This document shows, one piece after another, positions 14,421 through 23,402 of a stretch of DNA of 44,458 nt (the stretch's first letter is position 1; each line of letters starts with the position of its first letter). The stretch lies in assembly GCA_023379025.1 (NCBI GenBank), contig JAMCTH010000004.1:83740-128197 (forward strand). Direction: 5' to 3'. A program made the position numbers and the translations under genes. The stretch is from Patescibacteria group bacterium. GTDB lineage: Bacteria > Patescibacteriota > Microgenomatia > UBA10105 > UBA927. The notes beneath the pieces are model-generated. The model did not search any database. It was given only the letters and a program-made list of their open reading frames with translations, and was not told the DNA's origin.

Positions 14421-15857
14421 ATGCCTGGCAACAAACAGGGTAGCAAGAAGAGTGCGCCCAAAAAGAGAACGAGTACTACACCGACGTATCTCCTAACGAT
14501 CGTCGGCGGAACGATCGACGCAACTGGTCGGGCGCAAGGGCGGTTCAAAGCCGGGGATTCGGTGAAGATTCTCGCGGCAACCGCACCGGGCGGACAACAA
14601 TTCGCTAACTGGACGGGCGTGAACGTGGTCGACAGCCAAAATTCGAAAGCGACCGTTGTGATGCCTGCGCGCGACCACACCGTCACGGCAAACTATGTCG
14701 CGGCTGGCCCGGTGCCTTTGTGCACCGTGACACTGGAACGGGCGACGTTCGCGGACGGAAGCGTTGTGAAAGCGCTTCCTCGCGGGTCGACCGTTCAGAT
14801 CAAAGCCAACGTCTACAATGGTTGGGAGTTTAAAAACTGGAACACCTATGGCTGGACCGTCGCGCTGGCAAGTCAAGCAGCAATAACCACAATGACAGTG
14901 CCGGATTCGGCGCTCGTAACCGTATCCGCGAGTTACAAACAGTTACCCGCGCCGCCACCGCAACCGCGTCCAGCTCCTCAGTCGAACACAACGGGTTGGA
15001 TTGTAGTCGCATTGTTTCTCATCGCGCTTGCGATCCTCGCGCTCGCCGCATCCTATCTGTCGAAACCCAGTGCTGCCGCCCCGACGGCTCAACCGCCCGC
15101 GGCAACGCCTACGCCCGACTGGTACGCGCCATGCCCCGCCGGAACATTGGCGGACGGCACGTCATACCCGGAAATCAAAAAGGGTATGACTGTCAAAGTC
15201 GAGCTGAAGGACGGATCGTGGCTTAGACTGAGCTGTGACTACGGCTACACGACAAAGCCGTCCAGTCAGCCGATCGACGCGACGCCGACCGCGATGCCAA
15301 CGGCCGCACCGACCGTTGTTCCAACCACAGCGCCGACGCTCGCACCAGCAGTCTCTTCGGGCAACACTATCAGTGACGCGTTGAAGCTCGTAGGTCCGGC
15401 GCCGTACAAAACCGTTGAAGCCAAAGACGAAAAAGGACGGAAGGTCATTCTCGTTAACGCTGGCTTCGACTTGAACGAGTTCGGCGGCAACGACGCAAAG
15501 TGCACACGTACCGAGCTTGACTCGATTCATATCGGAGAGGTCGTCAGTTCTCAGTCTGAGGGCTGCCTCACCGTGCTCGAGTGGAGCTTGAAACTTGATG
15601 CGTCGACCGTTATGGCCGGTACCTATCCGCTCAAACCCGGGGAATGGTTCTATATTCCCTTGGCGGTAAGCGGCGTCAATGATCACGTCCGAATTGTGGG
15701 TACCCTTTGGTACTTGCCGAAGGGATGGAATGCCCACATGTATGCCGCAGACTTGGCAAGCGACCGCGACACTCGCGATGCAACGCACTCGATCGTAGGT
15801 CTTTCGCCCACGGACGACTATGTCGTCAAGCTCGCCAATGCACTGCTCGGCAAGTAA
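14421..15857 (+). CDS. membrane protein with two InlB B-repeat-like domains, 478 aa
   Basis: Residues about 18-92 and 97-172 are two copies of a divergent InlB B-repeat-like fold (FKAGDSVKILAATAPGGQQF then ANWTG; RGSTVQIKANVYNGWEFKNW). A membrane helix follows near 193-214 (GWIVVALFLIALAILALAAS), then Ala/Pro/Thr-rich spacers (PTAMPTAAPTVVPTTAPT), and a C-terminal domain of about 150 residues with four Cys that I do not recognise. There is no signal peptide, so topology is odd: either the repeats are cytoplasmic or the helix acts as a reverse anchor. Base and codon use (many TCG, GCG, GAC codons) differs from neighbours, and GAGGAGGG precedes the ATG as a Shine-Dalgarno site. Probably acquired by transfer. 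Confidence 0.75.
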   Translation: MPGNKQGSKKSAPKKRTSTTPTYLLTIVGGTIDATGRAQGRFKAGDSVKILAATAPGGQQFANWTGVNVVDSQNSKATVVMPARDHTVTANYVAAGPVPLCTVTLERATFADGSVVKALPRGSTVQIKANVYNGWEFKNWNTYGWTVALASQAAITTMTVPDSALVTVSASYKQLPAPPPQPRPAPQSNTTGWIVVALFLIALAILALAASYLSKPSAAAPTAQPPAATPTPDWYAPCPAGTLADGTSYPEIKKGMTVKVELKDGSWLRLSCDYGYTTKPSSQPIDATPTAMPTAAPTVVPTTAPTLAPAVSSGNTISDALKLVGPAPYKTVEAKDEKGRKVILVNAGFDLNEFGGNDAKCTRTELDSIHIGEVVSSQSEGCLTVLEWSLKLDASTVMAGTYPLKPGEWFYIPLAVSGVNDHVRIVGTLWYLPKGWNAHMYAADLASDRDTRDATHSIVGLSPTDDYVVKLANALLGK

Positions 15858-15939
15858 ACCAACAATCGAATAGTTAGATGTGCTTGCGCGAACGCGCTTC
15901 TTTCCCGTGAGGGTTTGAAGTTTCGTTCGCGCTTGACTC

Positions 15940-15973
15940 TAGTCCCGCATTTACGGCAGGAAATGCGGGACTA
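15940..15973. terminator. 13-bp inverted repeat between the InlB-repeat gene and the GT4 gene
   Basis: TAGTCCCGCATTT pairs perfectly with AAATGCGGGACTA over an 8-nt loop. No T-run follows on either strand. Upstream, GCGCGAACG (15885-15893) can pair with CGTTCGCGC (15923-15931). It could be a factor-dependent terminator or a protein-binding palindrome; it ends 9 nt before the next ATG. Confidence 0.4.
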
Positions 15974-15982
15974 AAGCGAAGT

Positions 15983-17338
15983 ATGAAACTTGATACTAAA
16001 TTTAAATTAGCCCAGCAATATAACAGGCCTGACACGGTCGTCATTGTTGCGAGCTATCCGGGAAAAACAGACCGGTCCATCAAAGATATCGACGCTGTTG
16101 CCTCCTATACCGACCACTTCACCGCGTCATTTCGACGGGAATTGGCCAAATCAGGAAGACGCATCATTGTGCTTGCACAGAAAATGGATCGCAAGGAAGA
16201 ATGGTACCAGGAAAAAGGTATGCTCATATGTCGTGTGTGGGATAAAGGAGACCTCATATATATTGCCCAAATACTCAGAGCTCTTTTATTTTTCCCTCGC
16301 GTCCGGTCAATTCTTGTGGAATTTGAGTTTCACCAATTTGGAGGAAACCTCACAACCATGCTTTTCCCACTTCTTCTTGCAGGTTTCAAACTCCTCCACA
16401 GGGTTCCTACGCTCGTCATGCATCAAGTGGTAAAAGACATAGTATCACTTTCCGGTCATGTAAATATAACACCGGGCTCATTTTTAGCCACTATCTTTAA
16501 CGAAGCACTTTCGTTGTTTTACCGAATCTGCGCAATACTTTCGGATAGCGTTGTAGTCCATAACGAAATTCTTAAACAACGGCTAACAAGGCTTACTGCT
16601 GTTCAAGCCACGGTCATCCCCCATGGTTTGGGCGCGATTCAGCAATCTTTCAGCAAAGACAAAGCAAGAAAAATACTGGGGATCAAGCGATCGGAAAAAA
16701 TAATTCTTTCGTTCGGATTCCTCACGTGGTACAAAGGCGCCGATTGGCTGATACACGAATGGACAAAAACAAAACTTCCGCAGAACTGGCGGCTTATCTG
16801 GGCTGGCGGAGAAAGTCCAAACATCCGTAACCGAAACCATTATCAGCGTTTTGTATCAGCGCTCTATAACGCAGTAGAAAAAAGAAAAGATACGAGCATT
16901 ACCGGCTTTCTTGAAGACAAAGATATCCCGCTCTATTTTGCCGCAGCGGATCTTGTGGTGCTTCCATATAGAACGCTTATGAGCTCAAGCGGCCCTCTTG
17001 CCATGACGATTGCGTTCAAAAAACCATTCCTACTCTCTAAAGCGCTTACACCCTATCTCTCTGACAATGATTTTACTGCGTCACTGAAGGCGCTCAAACT
17101 CACCAAAGAAGATATTTCCTTTGCTCGTACCGGTGAAGACTTTCTCCTGAAAACAAAACGAGCGTTGAAGAAACCAAAAATACTGTCGAGTCTTTCTAAA
17201 CGCCTGTGTCTATCACGGCAATGGCCTGTTGTGGCAACTGAATTTGACCGTCATGTACGCCAAACAGCCTTGGCGAGCAACTCCCGATCTGCCATAATGC
17301 ATAGGGAACCTATATCCTATGCCAACGCCTATCACTAA
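15983..17338 (+). CDS. GT4-type (GT-B fold) glycosyltransferase
   Basis: 451 residues with a GT-B two-domain layout. The N-terminal Rossmann part has VIVASYPGKTDRSIKDIDAV, and the middle has VVVHNEILKQRL plus ATVIPHGLG, the typical hinge of family 4 enzymes. The C-terminal nucleotide-sugar domain has KIILSFGFLTWYKGADWLIH and SITGFLEDKDIPLYFAAADL, then VVLPYRTLMSSSGPLAMTIA, which replaces the usual EGxGL(P)xxEA acidic motif. Sugar and acceptor are unknown; surface polysaccharide synthesis is likely because the next gene is a GT-C-like membrane protein that overlaps this one by 20 bp. It has no Shine-Dalgarno site. Confidence 0.85.
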   Translation: MKLDTKFKLAQQYNRPDTVVIVASYPGKTDRSIKDIDAVASYTDHFTASFRRELAKSGRRIIVLAQKMDRKEEWYQEKGMLICRVWDKGDLIYIAQILRALLFFPRVRSILVEFEFHQFGGNLTTMLFPLLLAGFKLLHRVPTLVMHQVVKDIVSLSGHVNITPGSFLATIFNEALSLFYRICAILSDSVVVHNEILKQRLTRLTAVQATVIPHGLGAIQQSFSKDKARKILGIKRSEKIILSFGFLTWYKGADWLIHEWTKTKLPQNWRLIWAGGESPNIRNRNHYQRFVSALYNAVEKRKDTSITGFLEDKDIPLYFAAADLVVLPYRTLMSSSGPLAMTIAFKKPFLLSKALTPYLSDNDFTASLKALKLTKEDISFARTGEDFLLKTKRALKKPKILSSLSKRLCLSRQWPVVATEFDRHVRQTALASNSRSAIMHREPISYANAYH

Positions 17339-20300
17339 ACGATACAGTGCCATACAAAAACGTTTTCTTGATGCACTTCCGTACTTAATTATCGCCGGTA
17401 TTGTCACGGCGCTCTTTTGGACGAACTACATCCCCGGAACATGGCTAACCGGCTGGGACAACCTTCATCCGGAATTTAACTTCAGGATAAATATTATCGA
17501 TCGTTCCATCTTCAGCACATGGCAGGAATATCAAGGCCTTGGTGTCCGCGCGGGAAATGCTCACGCGGCCGACCTCCTTCACCAAATTGGCCTTTGGATT
17601 ACGTCGTTATTTCTGAACCCCAGTATTCTTCGATATTTTTATCACTTCCTGGCTCTTGCCGTTGGCGGAATCGGTGCATACGAATTATTGAAAAGAAAGG
17701 TTGTACGGACATATTCCTCAAAAACGTATCTTATCGGAGCTTCACTTTGCGGAGCACTTTTTTACATCCTAAATCTCGGGACAATGCAATATTTTTATGT
17801 GCCTTATGAGGCATTTTCTCATTTTTTCGCCTCCCTTCCATGGCTTCTTTTAGCACTTCTCGCGTTTCTCGAAAAACCTGGAAAACGAACGGGCCTGTTC
17901 TTTACACTAGTAAATCTCTTAGCAATACCATCATTTTATATCCCTACCGTATTTGTCGTTTATCTTATCATGGCCGGCGCAGCATTCCTTTTTCATACAG
18001 CACAAACTAAATCCCTAAGATTGCCCATTCTGGCTACAGCAATTATAGTTGCTGTAAATGCCTATTGGCTCTTTCCGTTTGTATCGTTTGTCGCGAAAGG
18101 CACTACGTTTGTCTCGGAAGTAAAGATAAACCGGATTTTTACCGGGGAAGCGTTCCTCAGAAATCAGGAGTTTGGCACACTGCCGAACGTTGCGCTTCTC
18201 AAAGGATTTCTCTTTGATACCACCGATCTCACGGGAACATCCGGTACGCATGAATTTATCATGAAACCGTGGATGAATTTTCTGGCTCACCCTGAAGTGC
18301 GCGGCATACTCTATGCCTATTTCATTATCATCATATTGGGGTATATATGGGCAATCATTTCGAAGAAAAAAAATGGAGCGTTTCTTTTCCTGCTTTTTGT
18401 TCTATCGCTTGTCGCACTCATTAATGACAACCCACCGACCGGATGGTTGTTTAGTTTTCTGCAACTGCATCTTCCCTTTTTTAATCAAATCTTCCGCTTC
18501 CCTTTCACAAAATTTATCCCTCTTGCCTCACTGACGTATGCAATAGGTTTGACGTATGGCATGGGATTTTTACTTTCATTACCCTTTGCGCACATGACAA
18601 AAACAAAACTGTCCTATGCCCTATATACAATCATCATTACCTTACTTATCTCTGTAAGTCTCCCTTCTTTTCGTGGAAATTTCATCTATAGCGCGATGAA
18701 GCAAAAGATACCACCTGAGTATTTTTCAGTGTATCAATTCTTCCAAACACAACCGCCTGAAGGAAAAATTGCGAACCTCCCCCAACCGTCGTTCTGGGGG
18801 TGGGAGGCCTACGACTGGGGCTACAGAGGTTCTGGATTCCCCTGGTATGGCATTCAGCAACCCATTCTTGACCGCGCTTTTGATGTCTGGAACACGGTGA
18901 ACCAGACATATTATCAGGACCTGACAGACGCCCTCTTTACCAAGCAATCCACAAACGCTCTTGAAGGTGTATTAGATAAATATGATGTACGATATATTTG
19001 GCTAGATGAAAGGGTACTATTTCCCGGAAAGCAGTCGCTACTTTTTATAAACAAAACAAAAAAACTTCTTGCATCCTCCAAATATATATCGACGGTATTT
19101 AGCGCGGGCAAACAAACAATCTTTGAATACTCGCCTCCTTCCTATGTACATGCTATCGGAATAACCCAGCATACCAGCCCAAAAGTGTATCCTTTTGAAG
19201 ACATCACGCGTATCCCTTCACATACGACGATTTCTGAGCATAATAACAACCTATCTGTCTCATCAGCTATTCCTGCCGGCACATTAGTCATTCCCCCGAT
19301 TACTACTGACTCGGGTGACATAACATTTTCAGCTGAGAACACAGGAAAAGCCCTCGAGTTTACATCCTTATTGCCGGATATCTCTATCCAAAATCAACCT
19401 ATTACACTCCCGAATTACTCATTTTCTGAAACACTCCTCCACCCGTTTTCAATCACATCGGTTAACGGATCCCTTATACCGTTAGATTCGCAACAGCAGA
19501 TCATACTTCGGCCAATGAATAATGATCTAACGTACTTTTCGAATACTTCAATCGTGCAGACGGATCTGTCGCCTCTTCTGGACAGCCCGCTGCATAATTG
19601 TATTGATCAAAACAGAACAGCACAAACTGAATTCGATAAAATCACGACTGGCGACGGCATGCTCCTTCAAGGAAGAAGTAGCCATCCGTGTCTCTATGAT
19701 CAAATGAAGAATTTCTTTCCTGCAAAAATTATCGGGACACTTCCGGATACGTATCTTCTGACTGTAACCTTTGACTATCAATCAAATCCCGGTACAACTA
19801 CATCACTTTGTATTACCCGTGAAGGCGAAAATTCCTGCCTTTTTCATAAAATACTTACTTCATCCAACTCATCTAACAAATGGGTACATGCAAATATCTC
19901 AATCCCGATTATGCATGCAAATTTGTCCTCTTTATGGCTGAAATTCGAGCTTAATGCCGACCGCGAAGATACACTTCAAAGCGTTACGCTAAAGAATATA
20001 AAACTTTCAGTCAATCCGGCGATAAAAACTGTCCTGTTCAACCGACCTGAGTTACAACAAACAATACAACGAGAAATTCCGACTGCAACCAATGTAAGGA
20101 TTCAGTTACCCACCGAACGCTTAAATCCAACACTCATTCGGCCAGCAGATACAATAAAGTCGGCACAAAATTGCTACACTCTTGGTCGGGGAACGCCAAA
20201 ACGGCAAATTCTAACAGATCCACTCGTTGGTCCATATGTGCGATATGATGCCACTGATAGTAGTAGTTGCGATGCCTTTCCTTTTTATAAAACAAGTCTT

Positions 20301-21080
20301 ATGGCCGGAGGTATCGCAACCATATTGAACCGAAATGTATCGGGACGACCAATCAAGGCATGCCTTGCAATCGATCCTCCAGGAAACTGCCTATTTGAAG
20401 ATATTCTTTATAGTAAAAAAACAGGCTGGAAATCGAACTATTATGCTTTTTCGTCTATCGGTTCCGTCCCGCCATTTCAATATTTCTTGACTCTTGATGA
20501 TTATGCTGTTGGCGAAGAAACGCGCATAAACGATGTTGCTTCAATCAAATTTCAAAGTGTACCGATAGACTGGCTCAAAACTATCTCTATCGAACCCAAA
20601 CAACCTCAGGGGGGTGAAATAACAGTACGTGGAAATACGCCAATATCATCAGTAGTTACGCGGTATTCCCCTACGTCATATACAGCTACTTATACTATCC
20701 AAAAGAATGCTTTTGATGACATAATATTTTTTCAGTCATTCGACCCGGGGTGGAAAGCCTACGTTCTAAATAATCCAATACTCCAATACTCATGTAGTCC
20801 AATTATCCAATTTCTGGTCCAAAATGCACCATTTCTCTTTGGCACAGAAGTAAAAACGCATATCCTCGTCAATGGCTGGGCAAACGGATGGGACATGAGC
20901 CACACAAGCAACACGCGTTACTTCGCACATTCGAACAAACCTATCGGCATTCCTTCAAATCACGAGTCACGAACGAACGAAGTAACTATTGTTATTTTCT
21001 TCCTCCCGCAACTCCTTGAGTGGATAGGGCTTCTCCTTCTGCCGATTCCTTTCCTTTTGCTCCTGACAAAACGGCAGTAA
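17319..21080 (+). CDS. giant GT-C-like multi-pass membrane protein, 1253 aa
   Basis: The N-terminal 560 residues contain about a dozen hydrophobic helices. After the first comes the loop TGWDNLHPEFNFRINI, with the acidic residues expected at the active site of GT-C lipid-linked sugar transferases (YfhO-, AftD- and PMT-like proteins). A large predicted external region follows (about residues 570-1210, beta-rich, with Cys pairs), and a last helix near the C-terminus (LPQLLEWIGLLLLPIPFLLL). Probably it moves a sugar from a polyprenyl carrier to a surface glycan or glycoprotein, with the upstream GT4 enzyme making or loading the donor. Family assignment is by topology and the WDN-HPE loop only. 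This pair is AT-richer than its neighbours. Confidence 0.75.
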   Translation: MPTPITKRYSAIQKRFLDALPYLIIAGIVTALFWTNYIPGTWLTGWDNLHPEFNFRINIIDRSIFSTWQEYQGLGVRAGNAHAADLLHQIGLWITSLFLNPSILRYFYHFLALAVGGIGAYELLKRKVVRTYSSKTYLIGASLCGALFYILNLGTMQYFYVPYEAFSHFFASLPWLLLALLAFLEKPGKRTGLFFTLVNLLAIPSFYIPTVFVVYLIMAGAAFLFHTAQTKSLRLPILATAIIVAVNAYWLFPFVSFVAKGTTFVSEVKINRIFTGEAFLRNQEFGTLPNVALLKGFLFDTTDLTGTSGTHEFIMKPWMNFLAHPEVRGILYAYFIIIILGYIWAIISKKKNGAFLFLLFVLSLVALINDNPPTGWLFSFLQLHLPFFNQIFRFPFTKFIPLASLTYAIGLTYGMGFLLSLPFAHMTKTKLSYALYTIIITLLISVSLPSFRGNFIYSAMKQKIPPEYFSVYQFFQTQPPEGKIANLPQPSFWGWEAYDWGYRGSGFPWYGIQQPILDRAFDVWNTVNQTYYQDLTDALFTKQSTNALEGVLDKYDVRYIWLDERVLFPGKQSLLFINKTKKLLASSKYISTVFSAGKQTIFEYSPPSYVHAIGITQHTSPKVYPFEDITRIPSHTTISEHNNNLSVSSAIPAGTLVIPPITTDSGDITFSAENTGKALEFTSLLPDISIQNQPITLPNYSFSETLLHPFSITSVNGSLIPLDSQQQIILRPMNNDLTYFSNTSIVQTDLSPLLDSPLHNCIDQNRTAQTEFDKITTGDGMLLQGRSSHPCLYDQMKNFFPAKIIGTLPDTYLLTVTFDYQSNPGTTTSLCITREGENSCLFHKILTSSNSSNKWVHANISIPIMHANLSSLWLKFELNADREDTLQSVTLKNIKLSVNPAIKTVLFNRPELQQTIQREIPTATNVRIQLPTERLNPTLIRPADTIKSAQNCYTLGRGTPKRQILTDPLVGPYVRYDATDSSSCDAFPFYKTSLMAGGIATILNRNVSGRPIKACLAIDPPGNCLFEDILYSKKTGWKSNYYAFSSIGSVPPFQYFLTLDDYAVGEETRINDVASIKFQSVPIDWLKTISIEPKQPQGGEITVRGNTPISSVVTRYSPTSYTATYTIQKNAFDDIIFFQSFDPGWKAYVLNNPILQYSCSPIIQFLVQNAPFLFGTEVKTHILVNGWANGWDMSHTSNTRYFAHSNKPIGIPSNHESRTNEVTIVIFFLPQLLEWIGLLLLPIPFLLLLTKRQ

Positions 21081-21116
21081 TTCCGTATCATCTGGTCACA
21101 TCCTGCCGATAGATGT

Positions 21117-21251
21117 ATGAGCACTCTTTGTGAAACCGACAGGATGATGGCCGCTGAGCTTCGGGAGCTTGATGATGAGGCGTTTGCGGTGCTTCTCGCT
21201 GATGGGCTTGACGATATCCGACGAGGACGGCTTAGGGACTCTCTGCGATGA
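21117..21251 (+). CDS. small acidic protein, 44 aa
   Basis: The frame starts MSTLCETDRMMAAELRELDD and continues EAFAVLLADGLDDIRRGRLR to DSLR and TGA. The composition (alternating Leu and charged residues) is protein-like and predicts two helices. No Shine-Dalgarno site or clear promoter is seen. It sits 36 nt after the GT-C gene, perhaps as the end of its transcript, or it is a remnant. No family recognised. Confidence 0.4.
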   Translation: MSTLCETDRMMAAELRELDDEAFAVLLADGLDDIRRGRLRDSLR

Positions 21252-21360
21252 GGTACTTCACGCTATGATCCGCTATCATAAACGCGATGTAACCGGGAAG
21301 ATTATGACAGTGCGGTGGCCATCACACGTCTCGTGGTTCGCAAGGCGAGGCCTTGCCAAG

Positions 21361-21618
21361 CTAAACTTTTTCGGCCATGCACCTCCCGCGTTCCGGGGCA
21401 TCCAAACCGAGAAGCCGCACCCGCCGGCCATCGGCCAGATCAGGACTGTCTCCATCCGACACCGCAACGACTGCACCCCGATTCCAATCCTGGCAGGGAA
21501 AAAGAGCGGGTATTATGACAAGCACGAAGCTCACGAGCGGCCACACGTTCCGGCGAAGGACGGAGATGAATCTGAACAATGAGCTTCTCTGCCGCAACTC
21601 TGCCATACGGTGCAGCAT
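21361..21618 (-). pseudogene. truncated SNase-like (thermonuclease) gene
   Basis: The minus strand encodes a membrane anchor or signal segment (NVWPLVSFVLVIIPALFPCQ) and then the first half of a staphylococcal-nuclease domain (VVAVSDGDSPDLADGRRVRL followed by LGLDAPERGRCMAEKV). The Ca-binding Asp, catalytic Arg and DAPE motif are present. A TAG then cuts the frame. Beyond it the same frame continues with LGKASPCEPRDV, another stop and further weak similarity to about 21243, so the C-terminal half with the second catalytic Arg is lost. The intact family degrades incoming or external DNA. Confidence 0.6.
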
Positions 21619-21686
21619 GACAGAGATTCGTTGATGGTCTGTAAGACAGAGTACAAGAGATTGTGGCGGTGATCGACTGCCTGCCG

Positions 21687-22274
21687 CTAAGACGAACCCT
21701 CGAAGACCGTGCTGCTATCATTCGCGGGCTTATCATCGATGATATGCGGAAGTTGAACATCCTTACTGTATAACAGGGCGGTGCGGACGGCCTCGGAACG
21801 CAACCGTTCCCCCTGCTCCCGGCTGCCCCGGCCAAACAGTCCCGGCTTTTTCCTGAGCAGGAATGCCGCGGTCTCAAAGCTGAGTATGGCGTCGGGCGTG
21901 AAATCGCTGCATCCGGTATCCCTACCGGCCGCGGTCTCAAGGAGTACTTCCCCAAACCCGCGCAGGACCGCCAGCCGGCCGACCAGAAGCTCGGCATTCT
22001 TTCCTTTCGGGCCAACCCCGTCCAAACAGCTCATCCGGGTTGTAAAGCCCTGCGTCTGCCCCACGATCATCGAAAGGGTTCCCTCATCGTTGACGGCAGA
22101 CGGAAGCATGCTCCATGACGCCCTGGTAAAGGCGAGGGCGGTACGCACAAAATCCTCGGGATGCTGGTGCGCAAGCCTGACCTCCGTCTGCGTCCGATAC
22201 GAACGAACCAAATCCGGAGCATCTTCAGCCATAGGTAAGATCGCCTCATCCATTCCCCGGTCTCCTGTCATCAT
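21687..22274 (-). CDS. hypothetical protein, 188-195 aa
   Basis: A soluble protein with no recognised family. Hydrophobic helices such as DFVRTALAFTRASWSML and LVGRLAVLRGFGEVLLETAA, and DAILSFETAAFLLRKKPGLF, point to an all-helical fold. The C-terminus (KPANDSSTVFEGSS) is probably disordered. A start at 22253 (MDEAILPM) is favoured by AGGAG eight bases upstream; the longest frame begins at 22274. The opposite strand also has long open frames, but their composition is Ser/Arg/Pro-rich and shadow-like. Confidence 0.65.
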   Translation of the reverse strand: MMTGDRGMDEAILPMAEDAPDLVRSYRTQTEVRLAHQHPEDFVRTALAFTRASWSMLPSAVNDEGTLSMIVGQTQGFTTRMSCLDGVGPKGKNAELLVGRLAVLRGFGEVLLETAAGRDTGCSDFTPDAILSFETAAFLLRKKPGLFGRGSREQGERLRSEAVRTALLYSKDVQLPHIIDDKPANDSSTVFEGSS

Positions 22275-22413
22275 ATGCTTGTCCTCCCCTTTCCATCGTA
22301 GAAGACAAGCCGGCAGCCGTCAAATAGCGGGAGGGAAGGGTTGCTTCTGCATAATCCGGTACGCGTGTCATACAAAGGGACACGCCCGCCATTCCCCGGG
22401 CATACTCGCCTTT

Positions 22414-22621
22414 ATGCCGTTTGTGGAATACGCTCCGATCGACCTCGTTTATGTCCCGCCTCACGCCCGCAACGTGCGATACAACACCGGAGAAACCGGA
22501 AGTGTCCACGGAAACGGAGCGCGTATTTGTCTCCCGGACTCTTTGTCCGCCGTTTGCCGGGACTATTGAAGATACCGGCCTGACCTTCCGGGTCATCCCG
22601 CAGGAGGAAGTTTTAGAGTAG
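22414..22621 (+). pseudogene. small gene with a single frameshift, about 69 codons
   Basis: From ATG 22414 the frame reads MPFVEYAPIDLVYVPPHARN and then loses sense. The frame one base over continues with TPEKPEVSTETERVFVSRTL and PPFAGTIEDTGLTFRVIPQE to a stop at 22621. The split falls near 22480. A CATACT box ends 7 nt before the ATG. It is either a real frameshift or a sequence error. The function is unknown. Confidence 0.4.
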
Positions 22622-22664
22622 GGACGCTCTTGCCGCAACGCCGAAAATCAGCGATACTCAGACC

Positions 22665-23402
22665 ATGACACTCCTTGTTATACTCCTTGCCGAAGGCATC
22701 GGCCTGTATCTCGTCTCCCGCGCGCTCACACAACGGCTGTACGACGTATTCTTCTTCCTTTCAGGCGGCCGGCGAAGTGCGGCAGTAAGTCTCACGACTG
22801 CGCTCCTTTTCCCCGGCACCGTGATCCACGAACTTTCCCACCTCTTTACGGCAGAAATCCTGGGCGTCCGGACGGGAAAACTGACGCTTGCCCCCGAAAA
22901 TATCCGCGACCCGGACATCCAGACCGGCTCGGTAGCCGTTGCCCAAAGCGATCCGTTCCGGCGCGCACTGATCGGTCTTGCGCCGTTTTTTCTTGGTATC
23001 GGAGCCCTTCTTGCGGTCTCTTACGGGCTATCACGGGAATTTTCCGGTCAAACTATATCAACCCTTCTCCAAGGAACCGTTTCACTCAATTTCCTGACCA
23101 TTCTTCTCCTCTATCTCATATTTGCCATATCCACCACCATGTTTCCATCGGGAGCCGACTTCAAGGGCACCCCGGCATTGGCGTTGACCATCGGAATATT
23201 TCTCCTTCTCGCATATCTGGTAGGATTTCGGTTTTCCCTGAGCGGACAGGCTCTTTCCGTAGCGGAGGGCGTCATGACAACCCTCCAAAACAGTCTGGGG
23301 GTCATTTTGGCAGTCGACCTTATACTACTGCTACTAATTACCGTTGTGGTTGCCGTAATGCGGAAAATACTTCATTCCCGCTTGATTCCAAGCAATACCT
23401 AA
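22665..23402 (+). CDS. M50-like integral membrane metalloprotease
   Basis: 245 residues with about six hydrophobic segments. The second carries GTVIHELSHLFTAEILGV, a HExxH zinc motif inside a membrane helix as in site-2/M50-type proteases. A candidate third ligand lies in TMFPSGADFKGTPALAL, which resembles the conserved Asp motif of the family. There is no PDZ domain, so this is a minimal version. It may cut membrane-bound regulators or leftover signal peptides. GATACT ends 6 nt before the ATG (leaderless type). Its stop codon directly abuts the stop of the next, convergent gene with no base between. Confidence 0.75.
   Translation: MTLLVILLAEGIGLYLVSRALTQRLYDVFFFLSGGRRSAAVSLTTALLFPGTVIHELSHLFTAEILGVRTGKLTLAPENIRDPDIQTGSVAVAQSDPFRRALIGLAPFFLGIGALLAVSYGLSREFSGQTISTLLQGTVSLNFLTILLLYLIFAISTTMFPSGADFKGTPALALTIGIFLLLAYLVGFRFSLSGQALSVAEGVMTTLQNSLGVILAVDLILLLLITVVVAVMRKILHSRLIPSNT

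Noticed and set aside
21781-22569. 262-codon plus-strand open frame
   Set aside because: Ser/Arg/Pro-rich and shadow-like opposite the minus-strand gene at 21687-22274. Only its last part (from 22414) looks coding, and that is listed as a frameshifted gene.
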